A stretch of 64,000 nucleotides of DNA from Xiphias gladius (Eukaryota > Chordata > Actinopteri > Istiophoriformes > Xiphiidae): contig NC_053400.1 of the NCBI RefSeq assembly GCF_016859285.1, positions 31,244,001 to 31,308,000 of the forward strand, given 5' to 3'. The notes beneath the pieces are model-generated. The model saw nothing but the letters and a program-made list of their open reading frames with translations. It was not told the DNA's origin and searched no databases. Below are positions 32,741 through 44,699 of the stretch, in pieces (position 1 is the first letter of the stretch; every line of letters starts with the position of its first letter). A program made the position numbers and the translations under genes.

Positions 32741-34319
32741 GATATAAAATTAAATTCTCAAAGACAGGGTTGTAATAGCGAGTAAATATCATTAAATCTG
32801 ATTAAACAGTTTTTTCAAACAAAGCCAATCAGCTTTTTTAAATTGGATTTTTCATTTGATTTTTCTGTTCGACAAAGTGTCCCTGAGCAAGACACTGAAA
32901 CCCAGACTTCACAAAATGTATGTCTCTACTCTACACGGTTTTTCATGCGCATTTCTTGGTGATGAAGTCAGGCACCATCTCTGCCAAATAAATAAAAAGG
33001 TCTGAAGCATCTTAAAGTATTACCGTAATCTGTGACGTGTGTGTGAGTAGGAATAAAAGCACTCTGTGTGATTTCTCGTTAAGAAATGTCATTTTTGCAC
33101 CGCAACGTGGCGTTAACCTGTGTGCCCCCCCCTCTGCCTGTTACTTAAGAGACTAATCTTATAATAAGATGAAAATCTCTCGTTTAAACAGGGGCCACCT
33201 TTGTGTGAAAAGAGATTAGGAAAGGGGCAAAATGAGAATGCTGATGATTTGACACGTGAGGCGGAGCCTCAGTTTAGGAGGCTCTGAACTCCTGTTTCAT
33301 GTCTGTAACACGAAAGGACGAAAACACGAGGAGAGCATCCTGTGCGGCTGCGGAGTTAGAGACCAACACGGATCCCAGACCTGCAGCTTTGCCGAACTGG
33401 AGCATAGAGATGGACTCACTGATCCAGTTAGGTCTTCCAGGGCCCATTTCGTTCACAGTGAAGAATATTTAAAGGCACATTTTCAGCCACTGGACTCATG
33501 GCTCGCAGCTAAAAGTGACACACTTTGATGTGAAATCAGACCAATCTCCATTTGGGAGTTCAGAGTTTCTTAATCTGGACCTGTGGGCTCACTCGCATGA
33601 GTACATATACTCATATATATTTTTAGATTTAGAGTTTGCAGCACTGGCCAGACGAAGAGTTTTGATGTCGGTAATACCCGCAGCAGGCATCCAGCTCTGC
33701 TCCCCCGCCGCGTCGCTCTGAGGGTTTTTTCCCGTGCGTGTTTTTGAGTCAGGAGGTAAAGTAATGCTGAGTGACGTCTCTTATCAAACTGACATTTGGT
33801 TGAGGTACACCAAGACCGACTTCAACCACAGCCGTCTGCTTCGGCGTCTCGTTTCAAAGCGGGGACCACTTCATTTTGATAAAACTGTAGTACAGTCACT
33901 GTACAGGTTTCAGTGTAACTAATACTTTCTCCTCGCCCGACGAGTCACTGCTTCGTGCGCTTTTATAAATCAAGTGTCACGTTATTGGTATTATTAGGTC
34001 CATTTACCAGAAACAAATGAAACCACGACCGCCAAGAGTCATTTTTTCATCCGTCTTTCACCAACAGAAATCGTAAAGCTTTATTTGCTCTGGAAGAACA
34101 ACGCACGCGCCCCGTTTTGCGCTGTGAAGCGATCCAGATTTCCTTCTAGTCTCAACCCAGTGGATCACAACGAAGACTTGGGGATGCTTGCGGCTATTTT
34201 ACAGTGTTTACTCTCACCACTGCGCCAGTGTGCAGCCTCACAGATCTGCCAGCATGGCTGTATATTCCTATACATGTTTACCGGAAGTGACTGACGCTAT
34301 TTTGCAAAACAGATTTATA

Positions 34320-34570
34320 GAACTTCAGTTTCAGTTTTCTGACGCGGCACCGCTATGGTTAAGTTTGAGTTGAGTTTAGGCACAAAAAGTAGCTGGTTAA
34401 GGGTCAGAGGAAAACCAGATGGACACAAGGAGCGATCTCCCATATCAGGGTCACACATTTTGTTGACCCATCCACATCCCAGCAACATCGTGCTACTCCT
34501 ACGTTTGCTCCGGACACAAAGCAGGACAAACGTCCTCATTTCCACGGCCACGAGAGATTCCTGACGCGTA
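34320..34570 (+). repeat. Probable percomorph interspersed repeat
   Basis: The phrases GCTATGGTTAAGTTTGAG, TTTAGGCACAAAAAGTAGCT and GGTTAAGGGTCAGAGGAAAA recur in related form at 52220-52600 (CTATAGTTAAGGTTAAG, TTAGGGAAAGATCATGG), including the later words GTTGACCCATCCA. The two copies are on the same strand and clearly homologous in order. The family is not named. Confidence 0.5.
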
Positions 34571-35074
34571 AACATGCGCAGTTTGTGTCTCCGTATTAGC
34601 GTTTTACACGTGTTCGGTCAAATGCTACAACAGAAGCAGTTTTTCTGCCAGGCGATTGTTTCTAAAAATTTCAGACCTGCAACTGTGAATTTTCCGTATT
34701 ATTACTTATGAATACTTCGAAATGGCGGCATGTCTGTGGTAGACAACATCAGTACCGTTTCCCATTTAAACCCCCGTCCTCCACTGTAAGCATCCATCTC
34801 TTAACAGGCTGACCACGGGGTTTTTTTTTTTTTTCTCTTCAGACTCTAGTTTGTGTCCAGGAAAAGTCCTTAACAGGCACTTTAAATCCACATGCCTGTC
34901 CCAAACAGTAATTGGAACACACACAGTAAACGTAAGCGTGGGCCTTCTCCCAGCCGTGCCTATTGTTCTAACAATGCAACCGAACAACAGAGAAAAAAAA
35001 ACTGCAACTCACATTGAAGGGACTTTACTCCTATCTACGTTTTATGCTTAAGACTTTTTGAGATTATGTTTGTG

Positions 35075-35079
<5 letters not shown>

Positions 35080-35109
<30 letters not shown>
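35080..35109. repeat. (GT)n microsatellite
   Basis: About 15 GT units lie between STRA6 and NR2E3. Confidence 0.95.
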
Positions 35110-35111
<2 letters not shown>

Positions 35112-35594
35112 TTTGTATGGTAAACGGTAAACCAGACAGAAGAGGGCGCACCTGGACCCTCTGTGCTGCAGAGGATCCGGGTCTTAGTAGACTCTGGTTT
35201 CATCCACGGTGTGTGTTGTAGCTGACGTACAACATATCTGATTCATTTTCTAATCTCTTCTCAACTCATTTGTCTCTTTAAATCCTGCACAAGGAAGCTA
35301 TTTCCCTTTACTAGTGAAAACCCAAAGGCTACACCGTCGCTTGTGAAGTGTGGCAGTCATAAAGACAGAATCGAATATCACTTTCAAGCAGTTTTTACTT
35401 CATCAAGGCATGAAAACATGAATATAATAGTCACATTAATGAGAGCAGGGATAGACAGTCCATCTATCACAAAAAACACAAAAACCGAGAAATATTAGAG
35501 GATGAATTGTGATCGTGAGACACTTCAGACACAAATTACAGTCTAAGTAAATTACAGGTAGACAGCAAGCGTGATGATAAGAGGTGGATTGCAT

Positions 35595-35600
35595 TTTAAT
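35595..35600 (-). terminator. NR2E3: Candidate NR2E3 polyadenylation signal
   Basis: The + strand TTTAAT reads ATTAAA on the NR2E3 strand, 162 bases past the stop. It is the commonest variant of the canonical hexamer. No perfect AATAAA was picked out nearer. Confidence 0.3.
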
Positions 35601-35761
35601 TTTCAGAACAACCTGATGTGGAAACAACAAATAATAAAGTGGCCATTGAAAACAAATAACAGCACACATAATCTCTGATATGTATGCGGAAATACGAAGC
35701 AAGTATGTGTCAAGTCTCATTCCCTCAGACCGGGAGATCGGATTGTCGATGGGTGGCGGTT

Positions 35762-38700
35762 TTAGTTCTTGAACATGTCACACAGCAGCTTCTCCATGGG
35801 GGTGTTTCCGATGGTCCTGTGGAAGAACAGCAGCTCTATCCGCTCCGAGTTCACAAAACGCAGAGAGGGAAGAAGAAGCAGCAGCTTTCCGAACCTGAAC
35901 ACGCACAAGAGAGAGAAATTCAAAATAAAATCCACGTCTGCGTGCAGCCGGAAATAGTGCAGCGGGTAAAAATCGTCTCAAGCTATCTCGTCGTTTATTT
36001 AACGAGGGTGTGACAGTTCAAGATTCGACTGAAAGGAAAAAAAGGGAGAAAAAAAATCGACCTCACAACACTTTAACACTGTTAAAAAAAGATGCCAGAG
36101 CCATTTGAATAATTTTGGGATTCGTCTAAGTCAGACTTTGGGCCGTTTGAGACAGGTTTAAGACGAGTCTCAAAGCAGATAGTAAAGTCTCAGGTTTAAA
36201 ATCATTAATACTGTTTTAAAAATACCTGGGAACAATACGTTTTACTTTTTACTGTATTGATTTTAACAAGTCAAACCTTGAGACTTGCTGGTTTTTATTT
36301 TGAAGTCTCCGCTCAACTCAAGTCAATGAAGTCAAGGTCAAATCCTCTTTTTTGTGACATAAGTCTGATTTAAGTCAGAGTAAGTAAGAAAGTAAGTAGG
36401 TTTAAGTAAGAAAGAAAATGAATTAAAGGTACACTGCATGATTTTTTTTTTTTTTTTAGTGCCCCCATATCCCAAACTCTGAACTCCAAAGTTCAGGGAC
36501 TTTTCTCTTTAGTAAAGATGAGACAAAATACAAGATTTGCTTTGACAAATACTTTGATAGTACAGAAAATAAACTGGACTTTGGATTTATTATTTGCATG
36601 TGTTGGGCTCCCTCTGGTGGCTGTAAGTGTGATTTTTGCCTTGTGTTATGAATCTAAAACATGTACGTTCATCTGCCCCCTAAGTTCAAAAATCGAGACC
36701 TTTTTTTTTTTTTTTTTTTTTTAAATCATAAAAGGAGAAAGTTCATTGTGGAAGAGGAAACGCAGAAACCAATTCCTACTGAAACAAATGGAAAGAAGTG
36801 GACTGTGATGCTAAAAGACACGACTCCTCTTTGAGGGCTGTTTAATAAACGGAAATCATTGACTTAAATACAAAAGGGAGAGGAGGCAGGTGGACGGAAA
36901 TATTATTCACCCTAAAAAGTTCGTTTCCAATCACAAATCGACTCTTAGGACGCAGAGAAGACGGGCAATTAATCCGCGGTGCATTGAGGCAGTGACGTTA
37001 AGAGACCTGGGGTTACCTGGCCGGTTGACTGAGGGAGTGTGAGCGGATGTGTTGTCCCAGCATCACTTGAGACTGATCCTGCAGGTTTTCCACTTGCTCT
37101 GGATCTTTCAAACCCCGAGTCTCTGTGGAGGAGAAAAAAAAAAAAAGCCACCCACGTGAGTCACGCAGACACTGTTGTACGCTGAAAAAAAACCTGCGTA
37201 ATCTGAAACGGTGTCACTCCGACCACGTAACTGCACTCATTCGTACTGACAGCTCAACAGCTTAACTCTCGCAAAGAAAGAGGAGAGTCTGAGCAGAATA
37301 AATTGGGCTGTGGAAGCTCATTCGTGGCAGAAAAATGTGGAACTCTGATAAGTGATAACTTGTAATATATTGTATAATTAAAAAAAATAAGTTGACCCAG
37401 TAAAAAAGTATTATGACTTAGTAATTCTGACCTTTTTAGACAAGATCATTCTTATTATCTCAAAATGTATAAATTTCATGACACGTTTCTGTCAGCAACC
37501 ACAAGGTTAAAGCTGAAATTGAAGTTCTGCTGTTTAGGCCTCAGGGTGGCGCTAGAGGGAACTCACGAAGCATCCAAAATGTAACGGGTTCACCCTCTGG
37601 GAAGAGAGCGGGCGGTCTCCCCCGTCAGATTTCGATATTCCTTGTGTACAAGTCAAAATTCTGACCTGTCTTCGGTGCTGAAGGAAAAATCGATCCGGAC
37701 CGTTGTTGATCTGGACCTGGCCTTCAAGTCCTAAAGCTGACCACAGCACCGAATGACTCGAATACCGGTTTTGTTGGCAGCGGAGGTTCCTCACCTGGCT
37801 TGAAGAGCACGACGGCCTTGAGGCAGGCGAACTCTGTGGGATCCACGGCAAGGGCCTTGAAGCGGCCGAAGACCTCCTGCAGGAGGCGCAAGTCCAGGCC
37901 GGTGTAGCTGGTTTTTCCCTGCATGCCGGGGCAGAGGTCTGGCAGGGAGAGCAGCGGGCAGCTGTCCAGCGGCAGAGACCACTGGATGGCACAGAGCAGG
38001 AAGAGCTCGCTCCACGCCTCCTCCAGCAGGATCACCTGGTGAGGAAGAAGACGGTGAAGAGCTGAGGGGATGCAGCCGCAGCGCGAAAATCGGGAAGTTC
38101 ATTCCTGCCCGAAAAATTTTTAACCCTGATATCTAATAAATCACTTTATAATATTTGTAAAACCAAAAAATTATGACTTAGTCATTTCGATTTTGTGGGT
38201 GAAATAACACGTATGAGCTCAAAATTATGATTTTGTTTCCCACAATTGTTTTTTTTTTTTTTTTAAGTCATAACCATGATGTAGAAACTCACACTTTTCC
38301 ATTTACAAAGTCAGAATTGCGAGATCAGGAGTTTCTATTGAAAGCTTTCTTAAAACTAATGGTTTTTTCAACCTTCCCTTCAACTTTTTCTCTTCCTGCA
38401 ACTTGGCATAATTTTATCAAAAGCTTTTAATTTTTCTGGCAAGGATCGGATTCCATTGTCCATCATGTGATAAGCATGAGGGGGGCTCTATTATAATTGA
38501 GCAGTTGGGCTATATTACCACTAAATGTGCTGCTGTGTGTGTGTGATGTTTGAATTTTAATAAATGCTTATGACGATTACAGTATTTTGAATCTTCAAAC
38601 AAAACTAAACGTAACTTTGTCGTGTTTAAAATTTACTTTTACTTGGAAAACTGACATAAAAGATTGCCAAGTTAAAGGGAAAACCTACCACACGCTCCAC

Positions 38701-41700
38701 GGCCACAAATCAGACCTCTAAAAAAACCCACCCCAGATCATTTCTCACCTGGTCTCTGAAGGGCAGGTTGGAAAACACCGGCAGGTTCTTGGCCCACTTC
38801 ACCGACATGAAGAGCAGTCTCGCCGAGGTCTCGTACACGTTTTCGGAGCTGGACGGGTACAGAGCCATGTGGTACTCCGAGGACGCTCTCTCCGGCTCAT
38901 TGCTGGTCACGTCGATGTTTTCGTCAACTGAAACGCAAAAGATGAGGTTGGAATCGGGGCCGCAGGGGGGATCACGCTCTGCTACGAGGTCCAGCCCAAC
39001 CCCAGGCGGTTCGGTTGTGTTCAGGTTTGGGTTGGTATCAGCTTTGGTCAAATTCAGTCCACAGTATTAAGAAAAACGTCAAGAAACACTAAGACATCAG
39101 AAATCTGTGAGCTGTCTGCCTCTATGCCTGTCCTGTGTTGCGTGTGTGTACAGTATATGTGAAACGCCCGATGGGAAGAGGGGAACAGACAGTGCGTTAG
39201 CCCGGCGCACTAACGGCGAGTAATGGATGAAATAAAGCAACGATATAAAACTACTACACCAACAACACAGCAGTGAAAGCGACCTAGGGGTCAGGATGCA
39301 GACCGTGAACCTCGCCGCCCCCGGTTCTAATCCAGTTAGAGATTTCTGTTGTACCTCATATCTCTCTACCCGCATTTCCTGTCGTCTCTTTATTAACTAG
39401 GTAATACAAATTGCATAACTCGATTCTTTTTGCATATGAAGAGCCACTTCTGGAATTCTCCATCTGAGATGGGACCGTTTATCTTTGCTTGTATGCAGTA
39501 CATAGTGGTGTGTGTTACTTTCACATTCTCACATTTATTAACCCAAAACGGCCAATTTCAACCAAACATTTTGAACTATGGGGACGAGATTTTTCTCTAA
39601 ATGCTGCGGCCTCGCGAGTGTGGACAACAAATCTGGCGTGAAAGACGCCTGACGAAGTTGCACATTAAATTTACAGCTTTTTCTTTTTTTTCTCTATTTG
39701 GGTCTGATCTTAATCTTCAGGCAGCGACCTCGGTCTCACATAACAATCCCTCCTCACCGTCCTCGGGCTCCAGCTTGGCGCAGGTTTCAGCCGTCATGAG
39801 GCTGGCCATGAAGCGGTGGTTGTTCTGGGGGCTGACGCAGCGCTGGGAGGCGACGGAGGAGGTGATGGACATGGAGGAGCTGATGTGGGGCCACGTGATG
39901 ACAGAGCCACTGGAGGAAGAGGAGGAGGAGGAGGAGGAGGAGGAGGAGGAGGAGGAAGAGGAGGTGGGCTCCCGTGTGGTGGCCAGGTGCTCCTTATCGG
40001 GGTCCACGTCGATGGAGTCCAGACGGACCTGGGCTGTGCTGCGGGGCTGCCGCTCGTTCTGCACCGCTGCAGTGAAGAGAGGGACAAGAAAGAGAAGAAA
40101 GAGAGAGAAAGTGAGATGAAAAAAGGAAGGTCGGAGGAAACAACCATGAAATACATCTGTGGATTTGACTTTGACCTCACACGGTTTCATAGTTCAGTCC
40201 CTGACACTGAGAGTGACTGTTCCAAGCACTACCTGATAAAATAGCTTAACAGGTAAAAACGTAAAATAAATTTCCACACACTCACCGTCCTTATTCATGC
40301 CTGCCTGCAGGCACTTCTTCAGCCGACACGCCTGGCACTGGTTGCGGTGAGCTTTGTCCACCGGACACATGCCCGTACCGGCCTGGCACCTGTTAACCCA
40401 CAGTCAAGCTTTTAAAGGGGATATATTCGGGGAAAAATACAAAGTCAAGCTGACATGTATCTGAAGTTCCTGCTTATTTATATAAAATTAAACGCCTGTC
40501 TGTCAGAGATCCACATGAAAAAATTCAGGATTAGGCAGGTGAAACTCCTAAATCTTAACCCGACCTTTACCAAAATAACTTACATCCACACTAACGACAC
40601 ATCCTGTGATCCCCATCCTCACAATTAGGAAAAAAAGAAAAAAAATGGATTGGGTCTCTCTTTCTGTGTTTTGTGAGATCTCTCAGTTAACTGGAGAGCG
40701 ACAGCGGGTTTCAAGCATTTAAATGTATTTATTGTGCCCTTTTTCAAATAGGTGTGGCAGTTATTTTGTTGTGTGACAAAAAACATGCGGCCGTGCTACT
40801 GTTCGGAAAATTGGGCCTTAATCTCATACTCATTTTACACAAAGTTGTGGGTTTTGCAGGACATAACTGAAGTCAACGGCTGAGAGAAGGTGGTGGATGA
40901 AAAGCTGAATCTTGTTCTTTATCTCTATGCACCTCCTAACCTAACTAGGTTAGATGCAACGGGAACATTACGCGGCAGATTTTGGCATCTGAAGATTTGA
41001 AGCAACTAACAAAAGCTGAATCCTAGTTGTCCAGCAGGAGAGTCGGAGCTTTCTCTTGCCTGTAAATGAGCCTCCTCCTCACGCTGCGCTTGAAGAAGCC
41101 GCTGCAGCCGTTGCAGGCGTAGATGCCATAGTGTTTCCCGCTGCTGGTGTCGCCGCACACTTTGCAGACCAGAGCCGGGCTCAGAGCTTTGCCCGGGGCT
41201 GGACTCTTGGCTGCGAGACAGACACAGTCACACGGGGCAGGTCGGTTAGTGCCATTCGTTCGGCCTGGTATTGTTTCACACATGTGCCCGCCATCTGTAC
41301 TGTCAGCTCAGTCTGCATGCGGCTCAGCAGTCGGACAAAGCACACGAGTCAATATTGCAACAGGCGTTTGGGTCTGAAAATCTCATTGAGTGGATGATTA
41401 TCAAATTAAAACAAAAAATGGCTGGAGGCAGATTAACAACTAAAACAAACGATGCAGGGATACTGAAACTAATCTAAATAAACCCATTAATTATACAGAA
41501 ATTCATACAGCATTGCTCAAAGTTACATAATAAATATTTATCAGACCTTTTTCTGCTTTAAGTAAGTATATTTGTATTTAAGGGATGTAGTTAAGAGAGC
41601 TTGGAGCTATCGTTTCTTTGTTTTTATTTTATTAAAAATTGATTTATGTGCATATTTATGATCTTTCGGTTTAACCTCATGGTGGTGTGCTGTTGAAGAA

Positions 41701-42029
41701 AACCTCATTACTGCTCAGATGGTTTTGAGTTAGATATTAAACAGGCAGAAAGCACAAAATTCTAATCTGAACATCTCAGACACAAACTCTATCATTGAAA
41801 AATCCTGACACTGGATAACAAAAAGCTCCGTAAGTCATTTTTTTCTCGTGGCTTTTTCCCTGCTCCCTGCAAGGCCAAGCTCGTGTCCCACCTTTTAGGC
41901 TTCACCTGTTGCCGCTGGTGAACATGTGGAGCTCTTACCTCCTCTGCTGTCGTCAGTCCCGCCGCTGGCAGACGACTCAGTGGGGGAGGAGGACGGCAAC
42001 ATGGGGATCTTCGACAGGTGATCCTCCAT
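35762..42029 (-). CDS. NR2E3: NR2E3: photoreceptor-specific nuclear receptor, 8 coding exons
   Basis: NR2E3 (PNR) is an orphan nuclear receptor of photoreceptors that, with CRX and NRL, activates rod genes and represses cone genes in mammals. Coding exons in transcript order: 42029-41939, 41210-41060, 40389-40286, 40066-39758, 38927-38749, 38035-37795, 37122-37017, 35894-35762. Phases join cleanly to 437 aa (human 410). The DNA-binding domain has first-finger cysteines C46, C49, C63 and C66, the P-box CNGCS, and second-finger cysteines C82, C89, C99 and C102. Further landmarks are [72 protein letters not shown] and [10 protein letters not shown]. The C-terminal helix ends [10 protein letters not shown], so the ligand-binding domain is complete. 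Oddities are 18 consecutive serines (151-168) in the hinge and a GC donor after exon 2. The close paralogue NR2E1 (TLX) has a CDGCS P-box and is excluded. Confidence 0.97.
39290..39392 (+). repeat. SINE-like tail fragment
   Basis: The order is GCAGACCGTGAACCTC, then GGTTCTAATCC (degenerate tRNA B-box-like word), then TACCTCATATCTCTCTACCC and TTTCCTGTCGTCTCTTTA. I associate this order with a common percomorph tRNA-derived repeat. A sister copy is at 46944-47035. It lies in NR2E3 intron 4. Confidence 0.5.
39909..39962 (-). repeat. NR2E3: Coding TCC repeat giving 18 serines in NR2E3
   Basis: Seventeen TCC/TCT codons plus one AGT run in frame within exon 4, encoding residues 151-168. Fifteen codons are TCC, and the two TCT codons sit near the ends. 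The tract lies between the DNA-binding domain and the ligand-binding domain, in the hinge where length is tolerated. Near-pure codon identity suggests recent replication-slippage expansion. Confidence 0.95.
41057..41061 (-). other. NR2E3: GC splice donor of NR2E3 exon 2
   Basis: Exon 2 ends CTCATTTACAG and the intron opens GCAAGAGAAA on the - strand. The split Arg81 codon (AG|G) is completed by exon 3, which begins directly with the first cysteine of zinc finger 2 as in the human protein. No in-phase GT donor is available nearby, so the intron is GC-AG. Confidence 0.85.
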
Positions 42030-42445
42030 CATTTCTCACTGAAAATGTCTCCTCGATTGATGCGGACTGGAGATGAGAGACTTCGCCGTAGGGTGTTCGT
42101 CCTCTTGAAAACGATACAACGTCCGGCACCAACGCACGAAAAGTTCAAGCTCCTTTAGAGTTTGTTGCAGCAAAAGCAGTTGTGAAAAGTTGAACCGTGT
42201 AGCTGCGGGGTCTGCGGCGGTCCCCCCCTGTGGACAGATGGCAGGTTGAGCTTCTACTGTGTTGCAGGCTCTGGTGTGGAGATGCAGATGGGCTGGGGTC
42301 CTGCCATGAGCTCGAGCTGACACTTGTTGCACGTCAACAGGTTGTGCGTGTCCTCCCTCTGGTCGGTCACTGTCTGCGGGTGCTCCTCCTCGGTGGCAGC
42401 TCCTCAAAAGGGAGTCCGGGGGGTGGAGGGGGGAGGATTAGCCCC
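42030..42445 (-). promoter_or_regulatory. NR2E3: NR2E3 upstream region with a candidate CRX/OTX site
   Basis: The 5'UTR and promoter of NR2E3 should lie here. At 42435-42441 the + strand reads GGATTAG, so the gene strand reads CTAATCC, the preferred CRX/OTX homeodomain site, about 0.4 kb upstream of the start codon. CRX is known to act on photoreceptor genes including this one in mammals. That this particular site is used is inference. No TATA box was identified. Confidence 0.35.
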
Positions 42446-42699
42446 AAGCGCTGTGTAAGCAGCATGCTTATTTGTCATCCTCTTAATCTTTACTGTTCAT
42501 CTACTGGATCAATCAGTCACATTGCCAGAACATTGGTGCTACTCAGACTGGGATCTCCATCGAGTCCGCAAAGAGAAAAGGGACACGGGAAAAGAGAAAT
42601 AGCGGTAACAGTGATGACTCCTAAAGCTCTGTGGTACGAGGGTTGTAACTTTAGACCGGTTCCCATACTGCTCCATCTCCCTGAGTCTCCTCTGTCCAC

Positions 42700-43200
42700 G
42701 AGGGCGTCCGTCAGTCAACACTCCTCTTTGGTATCTGCATTTAAAGGAATGATTACATGAGGCGCACATTATTATATATACTAGCCTCTTCAATTTGTAT
42801 TTCCCCTCCTTTCCCTCTTTTTTTTGCCTCAGAAATTCCAGCTCCATTTCCCCCTGCTGTATATTTGATCTGTATGATTGCCTCCCATTCATAATGACTC
42901 CCAGTGTTTGCTGAGGAGCTGCTTATTAACTCCTATTTTGCTCCTTTTTTTTGACAAACTGGAGATGATCCGCTTCCCTCTGCTGCCCGAAAAGGAAAAA
43001 GGGTCACAGAGGGAATAATAGAGTTTTTAATGGCTGATGTTCTGGCCGGCACTAATTTAGCTCATTCATGACGGTCTCCCATTTATTATGAAGGAGCTGG
43101 AATCGTCATACGTGTGGCGTTTACATGTGGAGCAGTTTGTTTTAGCTGCGGCTAACAGCGGACCGGAGGACCACAGCTGCCAAGTGCCACCGCACAAAAC
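42700..43200. other. Possible conserved noncoding block upstream of NR2E3
   Basis: No repeat features or coding frame are visible. The composition is balanced, with many homeodomain-type words (ATTAAC, TTAATGGC, AATTTAG, TCATTCATGA) and little homopolymer noise, unlike flanking DNA. This is a visual impression, not a measured conservation. Confidence 0.25.
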
Positions 43201-43817
43201 TCTCGGGGAGAGAATATGAAACATGCAGCCTTGTAATCAAGTTTACATGCAACTGACTTGTTGTTTGCTAAAATGTCAGACAATTTGGGGCGAAGTGAAA
43301 AGTGCACTGTGCATTATTGCTATGATTAAGACCAGAAAGGCCCCCAAACAAAGGAAACACAACACGCATGATTGTGAAAATCAAACTGGAGAAAAGTCAT
43401 GGAGGATCCCCTGTAAAGTCAGAAATGTTCCAGGTCCACTGTTCAAAGCAGGTGTCGGACAACGCCTCCGTTTTTAATAACAGTAGGATCCTCCCCTACC
43501 GGTCTAACGCTCATGCAACTTTTCTGCCCGTTTCATCATTTGTTTCTTCGCACAGTTGAGCGGTTCAAGTGAATGATCTTATTCAGAGGAGGACGCGAGC
43601 TGCCTTTATTCTGGCATCTGTACTGACTCTTTGTTTGTCTTTACTGCTTTTGTTCTGTGCTTGTAACACGTGTCAATAACTGCACTAATGACTGATCTTA
43701 GATTGGACATGTGAACTCTTATGTAATCGCCTCATAAATCTGCATCTAGCAGACACACACCGACATTTTTACACACATTCGGAGTCGCGTTTCTGAGAGA
43801 AACGCGTCTCTTCAGGC

Positions 43818-43957
43818 TCTAGATGTTCCACTGTCTTTACCAGCTAGTCACTAACTTTGCCTACTTTTTGGTGCTGGGCAGGTAGTGGATGGTGGAGGCT
43901 GTAAACGGTTGCCTGCTGTGGGGGCATAAAACCAAAACCATGAGCAGAACAGACAAA
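43818..43957 (+). repeat. Interspersed repeat, copy A
   Basis: It shares ordered words with 44499-44690: ATGTTCCACT, a CACCAGC-like word, CAGGTAGTGGA, GGTTGCCTGCTG/ATCTGCCTGCTG and a following AAAACCA/GAAAACGAC block. The two copies are in direct orientation about 0.68 kb apart. I recognise the wording as a common percomorph repeat and do not name the family. Confidence 0.5.
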
Positions 43958-44498
43958 AAAGGTGAGTAGAGCTGATGGGATCTGTACAGTTGGGTTTGCA
44001 CAGGGCCAGAACCCACCACTGAGGAAACAGAGGTCCTGTACTTTTTTGTTTTATATTTTAAGGAGTTTGTGGGTTCTTACAACTAGAAGATGAGTTTATA
44101 CGCTACAATTACAAGCACATTTAAACAGCATTTAGACAATTGCATTCACAAAAAATATAACTTTAAAATTAAAACAAAAAACCATTAATAAATTAAAATA
44201 TTTAAAAATTCTTACACTTTTTCTATTGACCAGTCAAAGTTTCTTTTGGGCGGCGACCAGTGGGGGAATTTTGAAACTCTGACATCAGTATTTCTTAAAC
44301 TTGCATTAATTAATTTTTTTTTTTTTTTTTGGCCATCTGGGGACAGTAAAATGAGCTGTGAACACAACATTGACACATCTTCACCTTTTTAAGTTGATAT
44401 GTTGAACTTGTCAACAAACAGTTGCTTATTAACACATCCAGCAGTCTTTTAGCTCTGTTTTTGGTCTCCACCAGCTCCTGAGGGAAATATCTGTTTAG

Positions 44499-44690
44499 CT
44501 GCTAAATGTTCCACTATGTCCACCAGCCGGTTTCTGACCATGTGTCTATCTGCTCTTTGCTGCTGATCAGGTAGTGGACAGTGGCTTTTTTTACAGCTGT
44601 TTCTCTGGAAACATCTGCCTGCTGCGGACCGAAAACGACGCTATGAGAGCGGTGAGTGTGAACCAGAACGGTAACGTTGTGGCCAAAGCG
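44499..44690 (+). repeat. Interspersed repeat, copy B
   Basis: This is the partner of copy A at 43818-43957 and extends further at its right end through GTGAGTGTGAACCAGAACGG and TAACGTTGTGG, words typical of the fuller form of the family. Confidence 0.5.
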
Positions 44691-44699
44691 CCGTAAAGC

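Larger units (their letters stand above)
31822..35590. other. STRA6 upstream region / spacer to NR2E3
   Basis: This is the 3.9 kb between the STRA6 start codon and the NR2E3 stop codon, both on the - strand. It should hold the STRA6 promoter and 5'UTR and the NR2E3 3'UTR. I see no further coding exon. Identified contents are a Tc1 derivative (32289-32740), a repeat-like block (34320-34570) and a (GT)n tract (35080-35109). The first 250 bases upstream of STRA6 are moderately GC-rich but not a clear CpG island. Confidence 0.6.

Noticed and set aside
39601-40244. Long + strand frames with poly-Glu and poly-Gly over NR2E3 exon 4
   Set aside because: They are antisense shadows of the serine repeat; the - strand frame matches NR2E3 and has splice sites.
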